A DNA stretch of 64,000 bases from Telopea speciosissima (Eukaryota > Streptophyta > Magnoliopsida > Proteales > Proteaceae). The translations under genes and the position numbers were made by a program. The notes beneath the pieces were generated by a model, which was not told where the DNA came from, did no database searches, and worked only from the letters and a program-made list of their open reading frames with translations. Shown piece after piece: positions 11,716 through 24,115 of this stretch (within the stretch, counting starts at the first letter, position 1; each line of letters begins with the position of its first letter). The DNA is taken from positions 67,383,557 to 67,447,556 of the forward strand of contig NC_057921.1 of the NCBI RefSeq assembly GCF_018873765.1. Reading direction: 5' to 3'.

Positions 11716-14700
11716 ATGGCGGACATGATTCTAAACGTTTCTCTTGTTCCGGCTTCGGAAGTCCTATCCCGGATTGTAGATGCCATAGTCGAGACAGTAA
11801 ATGCTGCCGAAGATGTCCTCATTGAAAAGGAAAATTTTGCTGAACTTTCAACTTATTTGGAGAGGATCGTCCCTGTTCTGACAGAGTTGTCCAAGAAAAA
11901 TATCAATGCTTCAGATAGCTTAAAGAATGCTGTTGACATTCTTAACCGAGAGATCAAAGTTGCGAAGCAGCTCGTCTTGGACTGTAGCAAGAGAAGCAAG
12001 GTCTATCTTCTAGTAAATTGCCGTAAGATTGTTAAGTCCTTAGAGGACACCACAAGAGAGATCAGTCGGGCATTGGGCCTCATCCCTTTGGCTTCACTGG
12101 ATCTCTCAATTGGTATCACTGAAGAGATCAGCAAGCTGCAAGATAACATGCTGAGAGCAGAGTTTAGGGCAGCTGTAGCAGAGGACGATATACTGAAGAA
12201 AATTGAGTCCGGAATACGGGAGAGGACTGTTGACCGTTCTTATGCAAATAATCTGTTGGTTCTCATTGCAGAGGCTATTGGGATTCCACCTGAACAGTCA
12301 GCATTGAAGAAGGAATTCGAAGAGTTCAAGAAGGAGATAGAAGAAACAAAGCTGAGGAAGGACAAGGCTGAGGCTGTACAAATGGATCAGATCATTGCAT
12401 TGCTTGGAAGGGCTGATGCTGCTTCATCTCCTGAGGAGAAGGAGATCAAATATATCATCAAGCGAAACTCTTTAGGTAGCCAACCGCTGGAACCTCTTCA
12501 GTCATTCTACTGCCCAATCACTGGAGAAGTTATGGTGGACCCTGTGGAAACTTCCTCTGGACAGACATTTGAGAGAAGTGCAATACAGAAGTGGTTTGCA
12601 GAGGGGAACACCATTTGTCCCTTGACCGTGACTCCACTGGACACATCAATTTTACGGCCTAACAAAACTCTGCGACAATCAATTGAAGAATGGAAAGATA
12701 GGAACACAATGATTACAATTGCCTCCATGAAAACCAAACTCCTCTCAGATGATGAGCAAGAAGTGCTAAATTCCCTTAGCCAGCTGAAGGAACTTTGTGA
12801 AGAAAGAGACTTGCACCGGGAATGGGTAGTATTGGAGGACTATATTCCTATTCTCATCAAACTTCTTGCTACAAAAAATTGTGATATGAGGAATCATGTT
12901 TTGGTCATTCTTTGCATTCTAGCAAGGGACAGTAATAATAGCAAGGTACTTTTCTACCTCCAGTTTGTCTCTCTTTTTCAGTTTATTGCCAAAACAGAGA
13001 AGAGGACTTCTCTAAGAACTAGCTTGACCTATATACACTGCTTTTTCTTTTTCTAATAAAATGAAGTAGTTATTTTTGGCTTGTTTTGCCTAGAAATCCT
13101 CTCAATATGACATCCTTGGTACTTTGTAGCCTACAAGGAAAACCTTCATCTCTCAATAAAGCTTGGATATGGTTAGAAAGATGGTTTTTCTTAGTTTATG
13201 TACTTTTTCAAGACAATGTGTATGCTGTGCAGGAAAAAATTGCTCATACAGAAAATGCCATTGAATCTATTGTTAAGTCCCTTGCACGTCGTATTGGGGA
13301 AAGTAAGTTAGCAGTAGCACTGCTTTTGGAACTGTCAAAAAATGAAGTGGTACGCCACTACATTGGGAAGGTTCAGGGCTGCATATTCCTCTTGGTGACC
13401 ATGACAAGCCAAGACGATACACAAGCTGCCCGAGATGCGAAGGAGCTTTTGGATAATCTCTCAATTTTTGATCAGAATGTTGTACAGATGGCAAGGGCAA
13501 ACTATTTCAAGCCTCTATTGTTGCGTCTTTCTTCAGGTACTTCCTTGCCCTTTTTTAAAAAAAAAAATTGTTTTGAATAACCACAACTTCATTGATAAAA
13601 CCATAGGTCTGAGGGGGATAAAACTCGTGTAAAATACAAACTGGAAGCATAGAAGCACCACTACAATTTTATCACTATATTGTGACAATTAATATGCTAT
13701 AATTGAGGATATGGATCTATGCAGTGAGAAACCCTCATGATACGATAATGCAGGCCCGGTCTAAAGTTGCTCTTATTTTGCTACTAATGAGTTATGGGTT
13801 TTGTATTAAGTGTTCTTGTCTATAATGGACCAATTATAAGCTTAAATTTAGGTCCATAGGGTTAACATGAGATTAGCGCCTTTGGTTAAGTGTTTGGGTT
13901 AGATTAGGATGCTTATTAGCTTGGTTGAGTTCTGTTTTGAGTGTAATTAAGTTTAGTCTAATCAGTATTAGTGTTTAAATTCATTAGGTTACTTAGGCAT
14001 CATTTGATAACGTTACGCGTGTTTCTGTTCCATTTCTTACCAAAAACGTATTTTGGTGTTTTTGTTTGCAGAATAACGTTTCTGGGTTGCAAAATGGTGT
14101 TTGATAAACCTGTTACAGGAACGCATCCAGAGCACTTTTAGTACTGTAAAGGTGTTTGATAAAATCTGTTTCTGCAACAGTTTTGTAACGTTTACTATAA
14201 ATTACAGAAATGTCATTAATACTATAATCCATATAAAGTCAATGATTTTAGGACATTAAAAATTATTACAAATCCATATAAAGTGTATATTAAAAAAAAG
14301 AGACAAAGATGCACTAATAGGTTACTATAAATTAATATAGTTTATGGATCGATTAGACATTCAAAAGTTTTAAAGAATACAAATAGGAAATGTCTCATTC
14401 ATTTTTGCATCTTCAAAACCAGAGAAGCAACAGAATTTCATTCAAACTATCAACAAAAAAAGAAAGAAGTAAAAAAAAAAAAAAAAACACAGAGAAGCAG
14501 ACATTGTATGATGTTCATGATTGTCTTCTATGAACAGTTGAATAAAAAGGATCTTGGTGGATTCAAACCACCATCCCCTTGGAACATGCTTGAGACATTC
14601 TCATGTTCCAAGTGCTCTACCAATTTGAGCTAAAGACCCAACAAGTAAAGTTTGAAATTTACAAGTAACCATGAGACCATGCCACAAACCATGCTTCAAT

Positions 14701-17700
14701 GATAATACCCAATGGGGATCTTGCCATAACCCTTCCTAATGTTCTCACATGTATTGAACAAAACAAGAGATCATATAACAAAACAAGAAAAAAATTATTG
14801 AATAGGAAGAGCAAAATCAATTGTTTCTTCATTAGATAACAAGTCACTGATGAGCAACAAGCACACCATCCAGAACTCAGCTAATCTAACCCTGTCCAGC
14901 ACGGGAAACATGTTCTTATACTATTTGCAGCACACTCTCTCTTGGTTATTTGTTTGTTAATGGGTTATATAGCTGTGATGCATGCAAAGGAGAATAAGAA
15001 GGGTTAGTAGCAGTAGCAGTACAGGACTGATAGTGGTTGGCCACTACACCCATCCATGAATGAGTAAATGGGGAGGGCCATGATCTCAGACACCAAAATC
15101 CATTTGGAATCCATTAATTCCTTTGTTACTTTACTGATCTAAATTAAAAAGAAATGAGAGAGGGGAACCAAACTGTAGGTGTGATGAGTGATGACTGATG
15201 AGGCAGTGACTATGAGAGTGAAAGGATAGTTTTCTTATTTTTCCCACACCATCTCCCAACTATGAAACACCTGTTCTTCCTTCTCTTGAGATCTGTAAGA
15301 GATACAATAAGAGAAAATCATCTCTTCTTAGCTACGTATAACAGTGTTTGATAAATTTGTAAATATTCATCCTAAAGGGGATATATATTATTAATATTGA
15401 AAGCCCTATCTTATAGCTCAAACCTAATACATAATGTAGTAGGAGGGTTGGTTGGATTTGTAGGCCAGTATGTTGAGAAAGAGAAGAAAAATTGAAGAAG
15501 ATAGTGGCATTTTCTCAGATGTACAGAATATTATCCATGCATGCCTGCTGGTAATAATAGTTTATATATTATGCTTTCAACATATATGGTAAAAAAAAGT
15601 TATATATTCTGATGCTTTACAATGTTCCTTAGGTTGTTTAAGAAATTTTATATGTGGTATACTGGTATTTCTGTTGCATCCTTCATTGATAAGCTGGGAA
15701 GATGTGGGGAGTCTTCAACTCTAAAGACCTAAGACCTCATCAGAAGCCCAGAAGACAATATTTTTGAAGGGAAATTTGGGTTATAAGGAGAAGAAGAAAC
15801 TGGGGTTGGTCACTGGGTGTGGTGGTGGGCTGCTACTGTGCTGTGGTGTGGTGTGTGGGGTTGTTGTTCTGGTTCCAATTAACTTATTAGTTTTCTAATT
15901 ACTTGTTTCCCTTTCTCAAAATTTTCTGTAAGGAATAATGATAGAGAGAAGAAATAGTCCTACCCTGAACTACAGAAATTAAAATGGTGGAGCAACTGTA
16001 AGTTGCTCAATTTCAACAGATGAATACACGAGGTAATCTCGAATCCCATATACAGATTGTAATTTATCATTTGTCACCTCTCCTGCAATTCAATGCAGTT
16101 TCCCCCCCTGAACCCACAAGCATGACAGATGCAATCACTGGTAATCCCCTTCAACAAGTCCCAGTAAAATAGAGAGAAAGAATGAGAGATTACCTTGTTT
16201 GCAATCACTGGTAATCCCCTTCAACTATTTGGACTTTTGGAGTAAAATCCCTACATTTGCAACATGAAAAGCCCTAAAATCAGGCCTATTACAGTGAATT
16301 GAAGATTGCATGAGACCACCCTAAAATCAAAAGTGTAAAATCCATACCTTTGGTGGATTTCTTCGACCTACAACTCAAATGAAGAACAGCAGAGAGTAGC
16401 AGTCCAACATTTCCTGACAAAATGTCATTTTTTTGTGAGATTTTACCGAGAAAGCGAGATAGAGAGGCGAGAAACAGAGGGAGAGAGAGAGAGATGAACA
16501 AATAGATAGCAAAATAGAGAGAAGGAACAATAGAGATAATCTCGAATCCCATATACAGATTGTACTTTATCATTTGTCACCTCTCCTGTAATTCAATGCA
16601 GTTTCCCCCCCTGAACCCACAAGCATGACAGATGCAATCACTGGTAATCCCCTTCAACAAGTCCCAGTAAAATAGAGAGAAAGAATGAGAGATTACCTTG
16701 TTAGCAATCACTGGTAATCCCCTTCAACTATTTGGACTTTTGGAGTAAAATCCCTACATTTGCAACATGAAAAGCCCTAAAATCAGGCCTATTACAATGA
16801 ATTGAAGATTGCATAAGACCACCCTAAAATCAAAAGTGTAAAATCCATACCTTTGGTGGATTTCTTCGACCTACAACTCAAATGAAGAACAGCAGAGAGT
16901 AGCAGTCCAACATTTCCTGACAAAATGTCATTTTTTTGTGAGATTTTACCGAGAAAGCGATATAGAGAGGCGAGAAACAGAGAGAGAGAGATGAACAAAT
17001 AGATAGCAAAATAGAGAGAAGGAGATGTTACCTGAACCACTGCGCGATCCGTTCGGTGAAGGTGGAGTTCAGACCGTTTCTTTGAGAAGGAGGTTGAGAG
17101 AGAAGGGCTACCTAGATCTCAGATCGTTTCTCAAAGAGCGAGAGCGAGAGGCTACCAGGATCTCAGGTGGAGTTCAGACCTTTTCTTCAAGGAGGTTGAG
17201 AGAGAAGGGTTTTCAGGGAAAGGTCGAGAGTTGTATTTGATTTTAGGGCTCTCCTTCTTGTAAACACGGGTAACAGTTTTTCACTTTGGACCACAAAGTG
17301 GTAAAACCACTATTTGTTGTTTCTACAAAACAGTTTCTGTTGGCAAAAATAAAGATAAATTTTGATTTTTGTTATCAAAAACACTAGAAACTAAACGGGT
17401 TTATCAAACAGTTTTTCTGTGCTATTTGTGTGCTGAGAACACAAATAGCACAGAAACACCAGAAACATAACGTTATCAAACGGTGTCTTAGTGTTTATTT
17501 AATTATGTTAAAATTTCAAACACTACTTCTGAGGATTTTCTATTAAGATGTAACCCCTGTCAGATTAGACAGTAATTGAATTTTATTTGTGAATGTGTGT
17601 GAGTTGTGAGCTCTTCTCCCCTTCCCCTCTTCTTACTCTCTCTTCTCATTCTTCATGTCACTGTTCACGGGTGCTGTTCACAGTCCCAGAACAACCCTCC

Positions 17701-20700
17701 AATCTCTTGTCTTTTTTATTTTCTTTATACTCTCTTTCTAACCCCATTGCAGGCTCCTGAAATCGACAAACCAGAAAGCCTTTTAAACCCTGTTAAATAT
17801 GCCTCCTAATAGCACAACAAGATGTTTTTTTTGTCCCTCAAGGCAATTGGAAAATAAAGAAATCAGTAAGTTTTTTTGGTTGCTGAAAAGTGTTCTATTA
17901 AATTTTGATAGAAGAAAACAAAAACAACCCAAAACACTTTTGTTGTTTTAAAACAAGACAACTGAAAGTGTATCCAAATGCAGCCTTACAGTCATGTGTG
18001 CAAATTTTCAGAAGTAGACATCGGGCTATTCTGAAACAACTTGTTCATCAAATTACTGTTGCTCAGATGATGATGTTGAGATAGACAAATTTTTAATGTT
18101 CATTGATATCAGAAATATTTACATGTCAATCTTTTGTTTGAATATGCCAATGGATTGAGAATTTAATTCTTCTCTTCTTGGTAACTTTTTTCTTTTAAAT
18201 ATTCCCTCTAATGCAATTTCATTTAAAAAAAAAAAAGTTTGATGGATTGGATGGACTGTAATTGGTGCTCATTTGACAGAAAAAGTTGCAGAGTAATTAG
18301 TTCAACTTTTACATAAACAATTGGTAATGTTAGTAAACTTGAATATCTTTCAATCCACCTGTTGCCATGGTTTATTCTGTTGTAGATTTCTCTCAAAGTA
18401 TTGGTCACTTTTTGTAATATGTATTATGTTGTGCATATGTTGGAAGATCATCATTTGTAAGTGTAAAAGGTTTTATATGCTTCATTTGGGTATATTTGTA
18501 GCACTCATACTTTTCTAGAACTCACACACATGAAACTGCAGGGCCTGAAAATGTCAAAATGATCATGGCAACGACTTTGGCTGAAATGGAGTTAAGTGAT
18601 CACAGTAAATTGACTTTGTCTGAAGATGGGGTACTGGGACCACTTCTTCACTTGGTAACACTTGACAATGTGGGGACAAAAATAGTGGCTGTTAAAGCTC
18701 TTCAGAAACTCTCAACTGTACCACAGAGTAGCTTGTTGATGATTAGAGAAGGTGTAGTGGGCCCATTGCTTGACCTCCTCTACTGTCACAGCACATCTTC
18801 CCCAAGCTTAAGAGAACATGTAGCCGCAACTATTATGAACCTTGCCATATCAACTGCAGCGGAAGAAGCCAGTCAGACAGAGCTGTCATTGTTGGAATCT
18901 GATGAAGACATTTTCAGACTATTTTCATTAATTAATTTGACAGGACCTGATGTACAACAAAGCATTTTACGTACCTTCCATGCCATGTGCCAACCCCCGT
19001 CTGCAAAAGATTTAAGGTCTAAACTTAGACAGGTATGCATTTTGTTGATGTTTCTCTTCTATCCATTTCTACAAAGATGTGAGACCTTTGGGTGGTTGAG
19101 GCATAAATATCTGTGCGTTTCTCTAAGAGCCTTAGTCTCTTGTTATTAACATTCAACATTACATTACGTTGCTTCTAACTGAGGCATCCGATGGCCTCCG
19201 TAGAACATGGCCATGTCACCACAAAAAACTCTCTCTAAGTTTATCATGAATTAGGGCTAATCCCAATCCAGCTCTAATATGGTCATTCCTTACTTTATCC
19301 TTCCTAGTTTTCCAGCACATCCATCTCAACATCCTCATTTCTACAACGCCAAGTTTATTTATACAACACTTCTTTACAATGCAGCATTCTGCACCGTACA
19401 TCATAACTGGTCTAATGACAGTCCTATTAAAATTTCCTTTAAGCTTTGAAGGGATACACCGATCACACAAAACTCTGGACGCACTTCTCCACCCTATTTT
19501 AATCCTCTGGGCAACGTCATCCTCTATGTTGCCCTCCTTATTTACGACTGATCCCAGATATTAAAGAATATTCACTTTGTGGGATCTCTCTCTCACCAAT
19601 ATTCACCGCCTCATAATCCGTCCCAATGTTGCTAAAGTACACACCATATATTCAATCTTTTTTTATTTTCATATATTCAGTTTTAGTTCTACTTATCTTC
19701 AAGCCTTTTGATTCCAAGGTTGATCTCCATAGTTCTACTTTGGCGTTAATCCCTGCTTGAGTCTCATCCACCAAAACGATATCATCTGCAAAGATCATAC
19801 ACCAAGGGACCTCATCTTGTATGCCTCTGGTTAAGTCGTCCATTAGAAGCGCAAACAATTAAGGGCTCAAGGCTGATCCTTGGTGTAACCCAATTGAAAT
19901 TTGGAATTTACTACCTTGGCCCCTCGCCATTCTAACACTAGTCACCACATCAGCATACATATCTATAATTATGTCTACGTATTTACATGACACCCTTCTC
20001 TTCTCTAGAATATTCTAGATTAACTCTCTAGGGACTCTGTCGTAGGATTTTATAGGTCTATGAAGACCATATGTAGATCCTTCTTGCCCTCTCTTTATAT
20101 CTTTCCATGAGTCTCCTAAGTAAATTTCCTCTATCGAGGATCTTCCAGGCATAAAACCGAATTGATTTTCTGAAATAGTAGTCTCCTTTCTCATGTGAGT
20201 TTCAATAACCCTCTTCCATAACTTCATTGGTTTGCAAAATGTGCAATTAAAGTAGGTATGTTAGCATGGGATTCTATTGGCAAATATATTTACATGTAGG
20301 CAGATTGCCCTGTTCAATAAATTTTCAAGAATGACCTAGTTTTCTCTCCCCCCCCCCCCCCCCAACCTCACCCACATTTCTAAACTGAAATGAACCCATC
20401 TAATACTTGCATTTGGCACATTTTGCCTAAAATTATGCTATACTGTGGTAACATTTTAAATGGTGCTTTTTTTTTATGCCTCAAAATGGGCCTAAACACC
20501 ACTAATACGTAACTTGTTCTTGTTTTATCAATTTCTATTGGTAGCATATAATAATTGATTGACTGGAAATTTTGATTTCTTTGCTGGGAATATTTTACAG
20601 TTTTCAGCTATTCAAGTATTGGTTCAGTTATGTGAGCTTGATACTGCAACTGTACGAGCAAATGCTGTGAAGCTGTTCTGTTGCTTGACAGCAGATGGCG

Positions 20701-21599
20701 ATGATGGCTTGCTGTCAGAGCATGTTAATCAGAGGTGTGTTGAAACTTTACTCAGGATCATCAGAACTTCTAACGATAATGAAGAGATTGCTGCTGTAAT
20801 GGGTATCATTGTTAACCTCCCCGTGAACCAAACCCAAATCACTCAGTGGCTTTTAGATGCAGGCGCACTTCCGGTCATTTTCAGATTTCTTAGTAATGGA
20901 AATTATACTGGTTCAGCTAGAAACCATCTAACTGAGAATGCTGCAGGAGTGATATGCCGTTTCAGTGTTACAATTAATCATGAGTGGCAGAAGAGAGCAG
21001 CAGAAGCTGGCATTATCCCTGTATTGGTACAGTTGCTGGACTCCGGAACTGCTCTGACAAAACAATGTGCAGCCATTTCACTTGCTCAGTTTTCAGAGAG
21101 TTCAGCTGTGCTGAGTAAACCAATAAAAAAACAAGGGGGATTGTGGTGCTGGTCAGCCCCACCCGAAACTCGCTGCCCAGTGCACATGGGCATTTGTGAT
21201 GTGGAGTTTTCGTTTTGTCTTTTGGAGGCTGGTGCGGTGCAACCCCTTGTGAGGGTGCTTGGGGAGCCAGATATTGGAGCCTGTGAGGCTGCTTTACAGG
21301 CACTGTTGACTCTGATTGATGGTGAAAGATTACAGAATGGTAGTAAGGTGCTTGCGGAGGCAAATGCCATTGCAGCAATCATTAAGTTATTGGGTTCACC
21401 CTCTAGCCAACTACAAGAGAAATCTTTGAATGCTTTGGAGAGGATTTTCCGGCTGGTGGAGTTCAAGCAACAGTATGGGGCTCTAGCTGAGATGCTTTTA
21501 GTAGATATAACTCAGAGGGGAAATAGTGCTATGAAATCTTTGGCAGCCAAAATACTTGGTCACCTGAATGTGCTTCACGACCAATCCTCTTATTTTTAA
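11716..21599 (+). CDS. PUB44: U-box/ARM-repeat E3 ubiquitin ligase (PUB43/PUB44-like)
   Basis: Transfers ubiquitin from an E2 to substrates; the Arabidopsis PUB43/PUB44 (SAUL1) group restrains senescence and immune signalling. Four coding exons, 11716-12945, 13233-13536, 18542-19032 and 20601-21599, join in frame (GT-AG, one codon split G|GG) into about 1007 aa. Residues 1-250 are the helical N-terminal region. The U-box is about 263-336 (SFYCPITGEVMVDPVETSSG, then WFAEGNTICPLT and ILRPNKTLRQSIEEW). From about 340 to the end are ARM-type helices (GVVGPLLDLL, NAAGVICRF, AGAVQPLVRVL). No stop or frame break is seen. The length fits the longer PUB44-like members, although Arabidopsis SAUL1 itself is about 800 aa. 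Introns 2 (5.0 kb) and 3 (1.6 kb) are swollen by transposons. Confidence 0.9.
14549..14639 (-). tRNA. tRNA-like sequence with an oversized anticodon arm
   Basis: The minus strand folds as a tRNA cloverleaf with a 7-bp acceptor stem (GGGTCTT with AAGATCC, one G-T), a D arm (GCTC...GAGC), and a T arm (GGTGG, TTTGAAT, CCACC). The anticodon arm is abnormal: CTTGGAACATG pairs perfectly with CATGTTCCAAG (11 bp) around a 13-nt loop. No normal 7-nt anticodon loop can be drawn, so it is probably a pseudo-tRNA or tRNA-derived repeat. Confidence 0.35.
16035..17026. repeat. Tandem duplication, period about 503 bp
   Basis: Copy 1 (16035-16537) and copy 2 (16538-17026) both begin AATCTCGAATCCCATATACA and share GATGCAATCACTGG, ATCAGGCCTATTACA and CAAAATGTCATTTTTTTGTG with few differences. 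Within each copy GCAATCACTGGTAATCCCC also occurs twice, about 70 bp apart. It lies inside the TIR element. Confidence 0.8.
19170..20230 (-). mobile_element. RTE-clade LINE fragment in PUB intron 3
   Basis: Minus-strand readings give ENQFGFMPGRSS, VPRELI, WCMIFADDIVLVDET (RT catalytic FADD), GLKISRTKTEYM and RPVMMYGAECC, the usual order in plant RTE LINE reverse transcriptases. Stops and frameshifts interrupt it. It is truncated at both ends relative to a full element and lies antisense to the host gene. Confidence 0.75.
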
Positions 21600-22075
21600 A
21601 TTAATCGAACGTTAAAGGTTTTGAACCCCTTCGAATTGAACACACATTGTTGAAGCAGAATCATGTCTGAAGAAGTTGGACATCAGGCACAATATGATAC
21701 TTGGGCATTGATAGAAGATTATTATTGGCCACAAATCGTGTATCCTATCTTCTAATTCTGTAAAGATTGAATTGAGTTTTGCTTAGAAAGAAGATCAAGC
21801 AACTGAAGGGGTGGAGGTCCTCGAAGTATTTGTATCGAGGCCTCAGTGCAGAATTTAGGATAAACAGTGTACATTACCTCTGTCCAGTCCTGCCAATGCA
21901 AGGTCATTTTAGAATTGAAGAACTTTGATTCTTTTGGTGTATTGTTGACAAGAATGTGTTTGTATTTTATATAGAGGCCAATAACAGGGTACGGTTCTTT
22001 GTAATCAGGGCAGTCTATTATAATAGAAGAAGTTGAATTTGGAACGGAGACATTCATGATTCTTGTAAACTTAAG

Positions 22076-24029
22076 TCAGAAAACAGGGCAATTATCAACA
22101 ATCACCCCTTTGGCGGTTGGGCAAATAGCCAAAGGGCAGCCATCTAGGTTTGCTCCCCACCAATTAATGCCGACTCCCTTCAGGCCCAAGCACAGAAACA
22201 GGAGCACACCCATGAAGGCTAGGCCAGCGTCTAGAGCCCCTGAGAGAACATAATTGTGTCGTTGCCACCAGTTTTGCTGGTATCTATAGAGGATGAAGCC
22301 AGAGACGAACCCAAGAAGTAGCCAGGTGCTGAAGTTGATAGCGCTGGCAGGGGGCATCATTCCTGTAGCACCTAATAGGATTGGCATGTTGATGAGGCGG
22401 ATCCATTTCTGCTGAGGGAAGGCTTTGTGTGCAACCCAGACAAGAACTGGGGCAATGGCTCCACCTAGGAAGAACCAATTGACAGCTGAATATGAACCGA
22501 GGTCCCCAAAAAATCTGTGAGGGCCAATCAGCCCCCAGATAACAGATGCGTCGTAAAATACACGGTCCATTGAACATGTCCATGGGCTGTTGGGGGGCAG
22601 CAGGGAAGTGTCACAGATGTTGGGGATGGAAGTCATTAGCCACCAAGCAGTTCCCAGGTAGACCAAACAAGATAGCAAGGTTCCTACAACCTGACTCATA
22701 ATGTAAAGAAGAATAATATAGAGGATCAATGCCCATTTGGAAATTGTTTTGTGGCTAAAAATCACATTATTCCTCATTGAGAAAATGAAAAGAAATGAAA
22801 AACTAAAGCTAACCTGGGCCAAAAACATTGTTCTGGGAGGAATCTTCATGTAGTGACCAAGCTTGAAATCTTGGAGAAAGGTGACAGCTTGAGTCATACT
22901 GATATATCCATACGCCTTGAAGCACATGTTGGCAACAGGGCGCCCTGGGTAGATGTACCCTATAATATACTCGGTAATGATGTTCAACCCTGGTACCTGT
23001 TACATTGGCAAGTGATCAGGCTCTCACCCCATGGACAAAATATGAAGAAAAAAAGGGAATTTTGAAATGTAAACAAGAGTAAAAAGAAACCCACTTGGTT
23101 TGTGGTGGCATAGATGATGCCAATTGGTAGAATGAAGATCAAGGCAATGAAACAAGCTATTAAGACTCCCCACCATGGTAATTGAAGTTGGTCGTTGTAG
23201 TACTGACAAGCAAAGATAGTGGCAGCAATGTTCAAGAGGAGGATGCAGATGAACCACCATTGGGGCACTTGCTTATACTTGCTCATAAGCCTCGTGTATA
23301 TGTCCATCTTTCTCTTGTCCTTCAAGGCCGATTTGCTTAGCTCCAATATTTCCCTATTATGGGGTTTTAACATGGGATTTGTCACTTACGTTGCTGAGAA
23401 ATTTATGTTTGTAAAGATTAAGAAAAAGTAAATTAAGCTAATCTCTACTATTACTGTTACCTTCCATGGAAGACAAGAACGTGAACAATAGTGGCAGTAA
23501 GTGCAGCGAAGCCAGCACCATAGGTAATGGCAAAGAAGGTACTGATGTAAAGAGGGCCGTTCTGCTTGTAGGCGTTGAGGTCAATTTGGAAGTTAGAGTT
23601 GATGATAGAAGAGATGTTGTAGGTTTGGCCGGAAGAAGTAAAGAGTTGGCTGGAGTAGATGGGGAAGGCTTTGGCATTGTAGATGTTGAGCCAGTAGGAA
23701 GCAGGGACGATGAGGTACACGAGGACGAGGAAGCCAACGCCGATGTTGGCTGTAGCAAACCAAGGGCTGGCGAGTGGACTTCCAAGGTAAGAAGTGGCTG
23801 CAGACCAGTCCAAGGCCAAGGCACCGATGCCCAGACCATGAAGGCCGGAGCCCAGTTGGTGGGCGAGAACAGATTTAGGGAAGGCCCAACAGACTCAAGA
23901 CATGGAGGTTAACATCGGAAATAGATAACCAGGAAAGAGGTAATAAGCAAAGCTACACATGAACACAATTAGGAAGAACTGGTTACGTGTCAGCCGGCCC
24001 TTGAGCTCTTTTCTTTATCATGTAACGCG
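22076..24029 (-). pseudogene. Oligopeptide transporter (OPT family), 5'-truncated and disrupted
   Basis: Proton-coupled peptide or metal-chelate importers of the plasma membrane. Four minus-strand exons join in phase: 24029-23461, 23353-23095, 22996-22814 and 22690-22076. Family blocks include GSGLHGLGIGAL, LGSPLASPWFATAN, the [19 protein letters not shown] motif, [17 protein letters not shown] and the C-terminal [13 protein letters not shown]. About 540 residues of a usual 700-750 remain; the N-terminal exons are absent and a copia element lies just beyond. Near 24005 the frame slips by one base between ALHDKEK and [10 protein letters not shown]. At 23895-23897 a TGA stands where the family has Trp in the LSWVCW block. 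Both points indicate a pseudogene. It converges on the U-box gene with about 480 bp between. Confidence 0.85.
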
Positions 24030-24064
24030 CTGCAAGCAACAATAATCAATCAAGCAATAGTTGT

Positions 24065-24070
<6 letters not shown>

Positions 24071-24112
<42 letters not shown>
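24071..24112. repeat. (AT)n microsatellite
   Basis: About 21 AT units directly upstream of the remaining OPT exons. Confidence 0.95.

Positions 24113-24115
<3 letters not shown>

Larger units (their letters stand above)
13996..17487. mobile_element. 3.5-kb TIR element, PIF/Harbinger-like, in PUB intron 2
   Basis: The left end GGCATCATTTGATAACGTTA matches the reverse complement of the right end, GACACCGTTTGATAACGTTA. TTA flanks both sides (13993-13995, 17488-17490), and a 3-bp TTA duplication with a GG/GA-starting TIR fits PIF/Harbinger. No transposase ORF is present, so it is non-autonomous. It carries a tRNA-like sequence (14549-14639), unrelated filler and a 503-bp tandem duplication. It accounts for most of the 5-kb intron. 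Confidence 0.65.

Noticed and set aside
22056..22583. Open frames opposite or shifted to the last OPT exon
   Set aside because: The OPT frame explains this sequence completely up to the stop at 22076-22078.
23466..23912. 148-codon plus-strand open frame
   Set aside because: It is antisense to an OPT exon whose minus-strand reading has clear family motifs.
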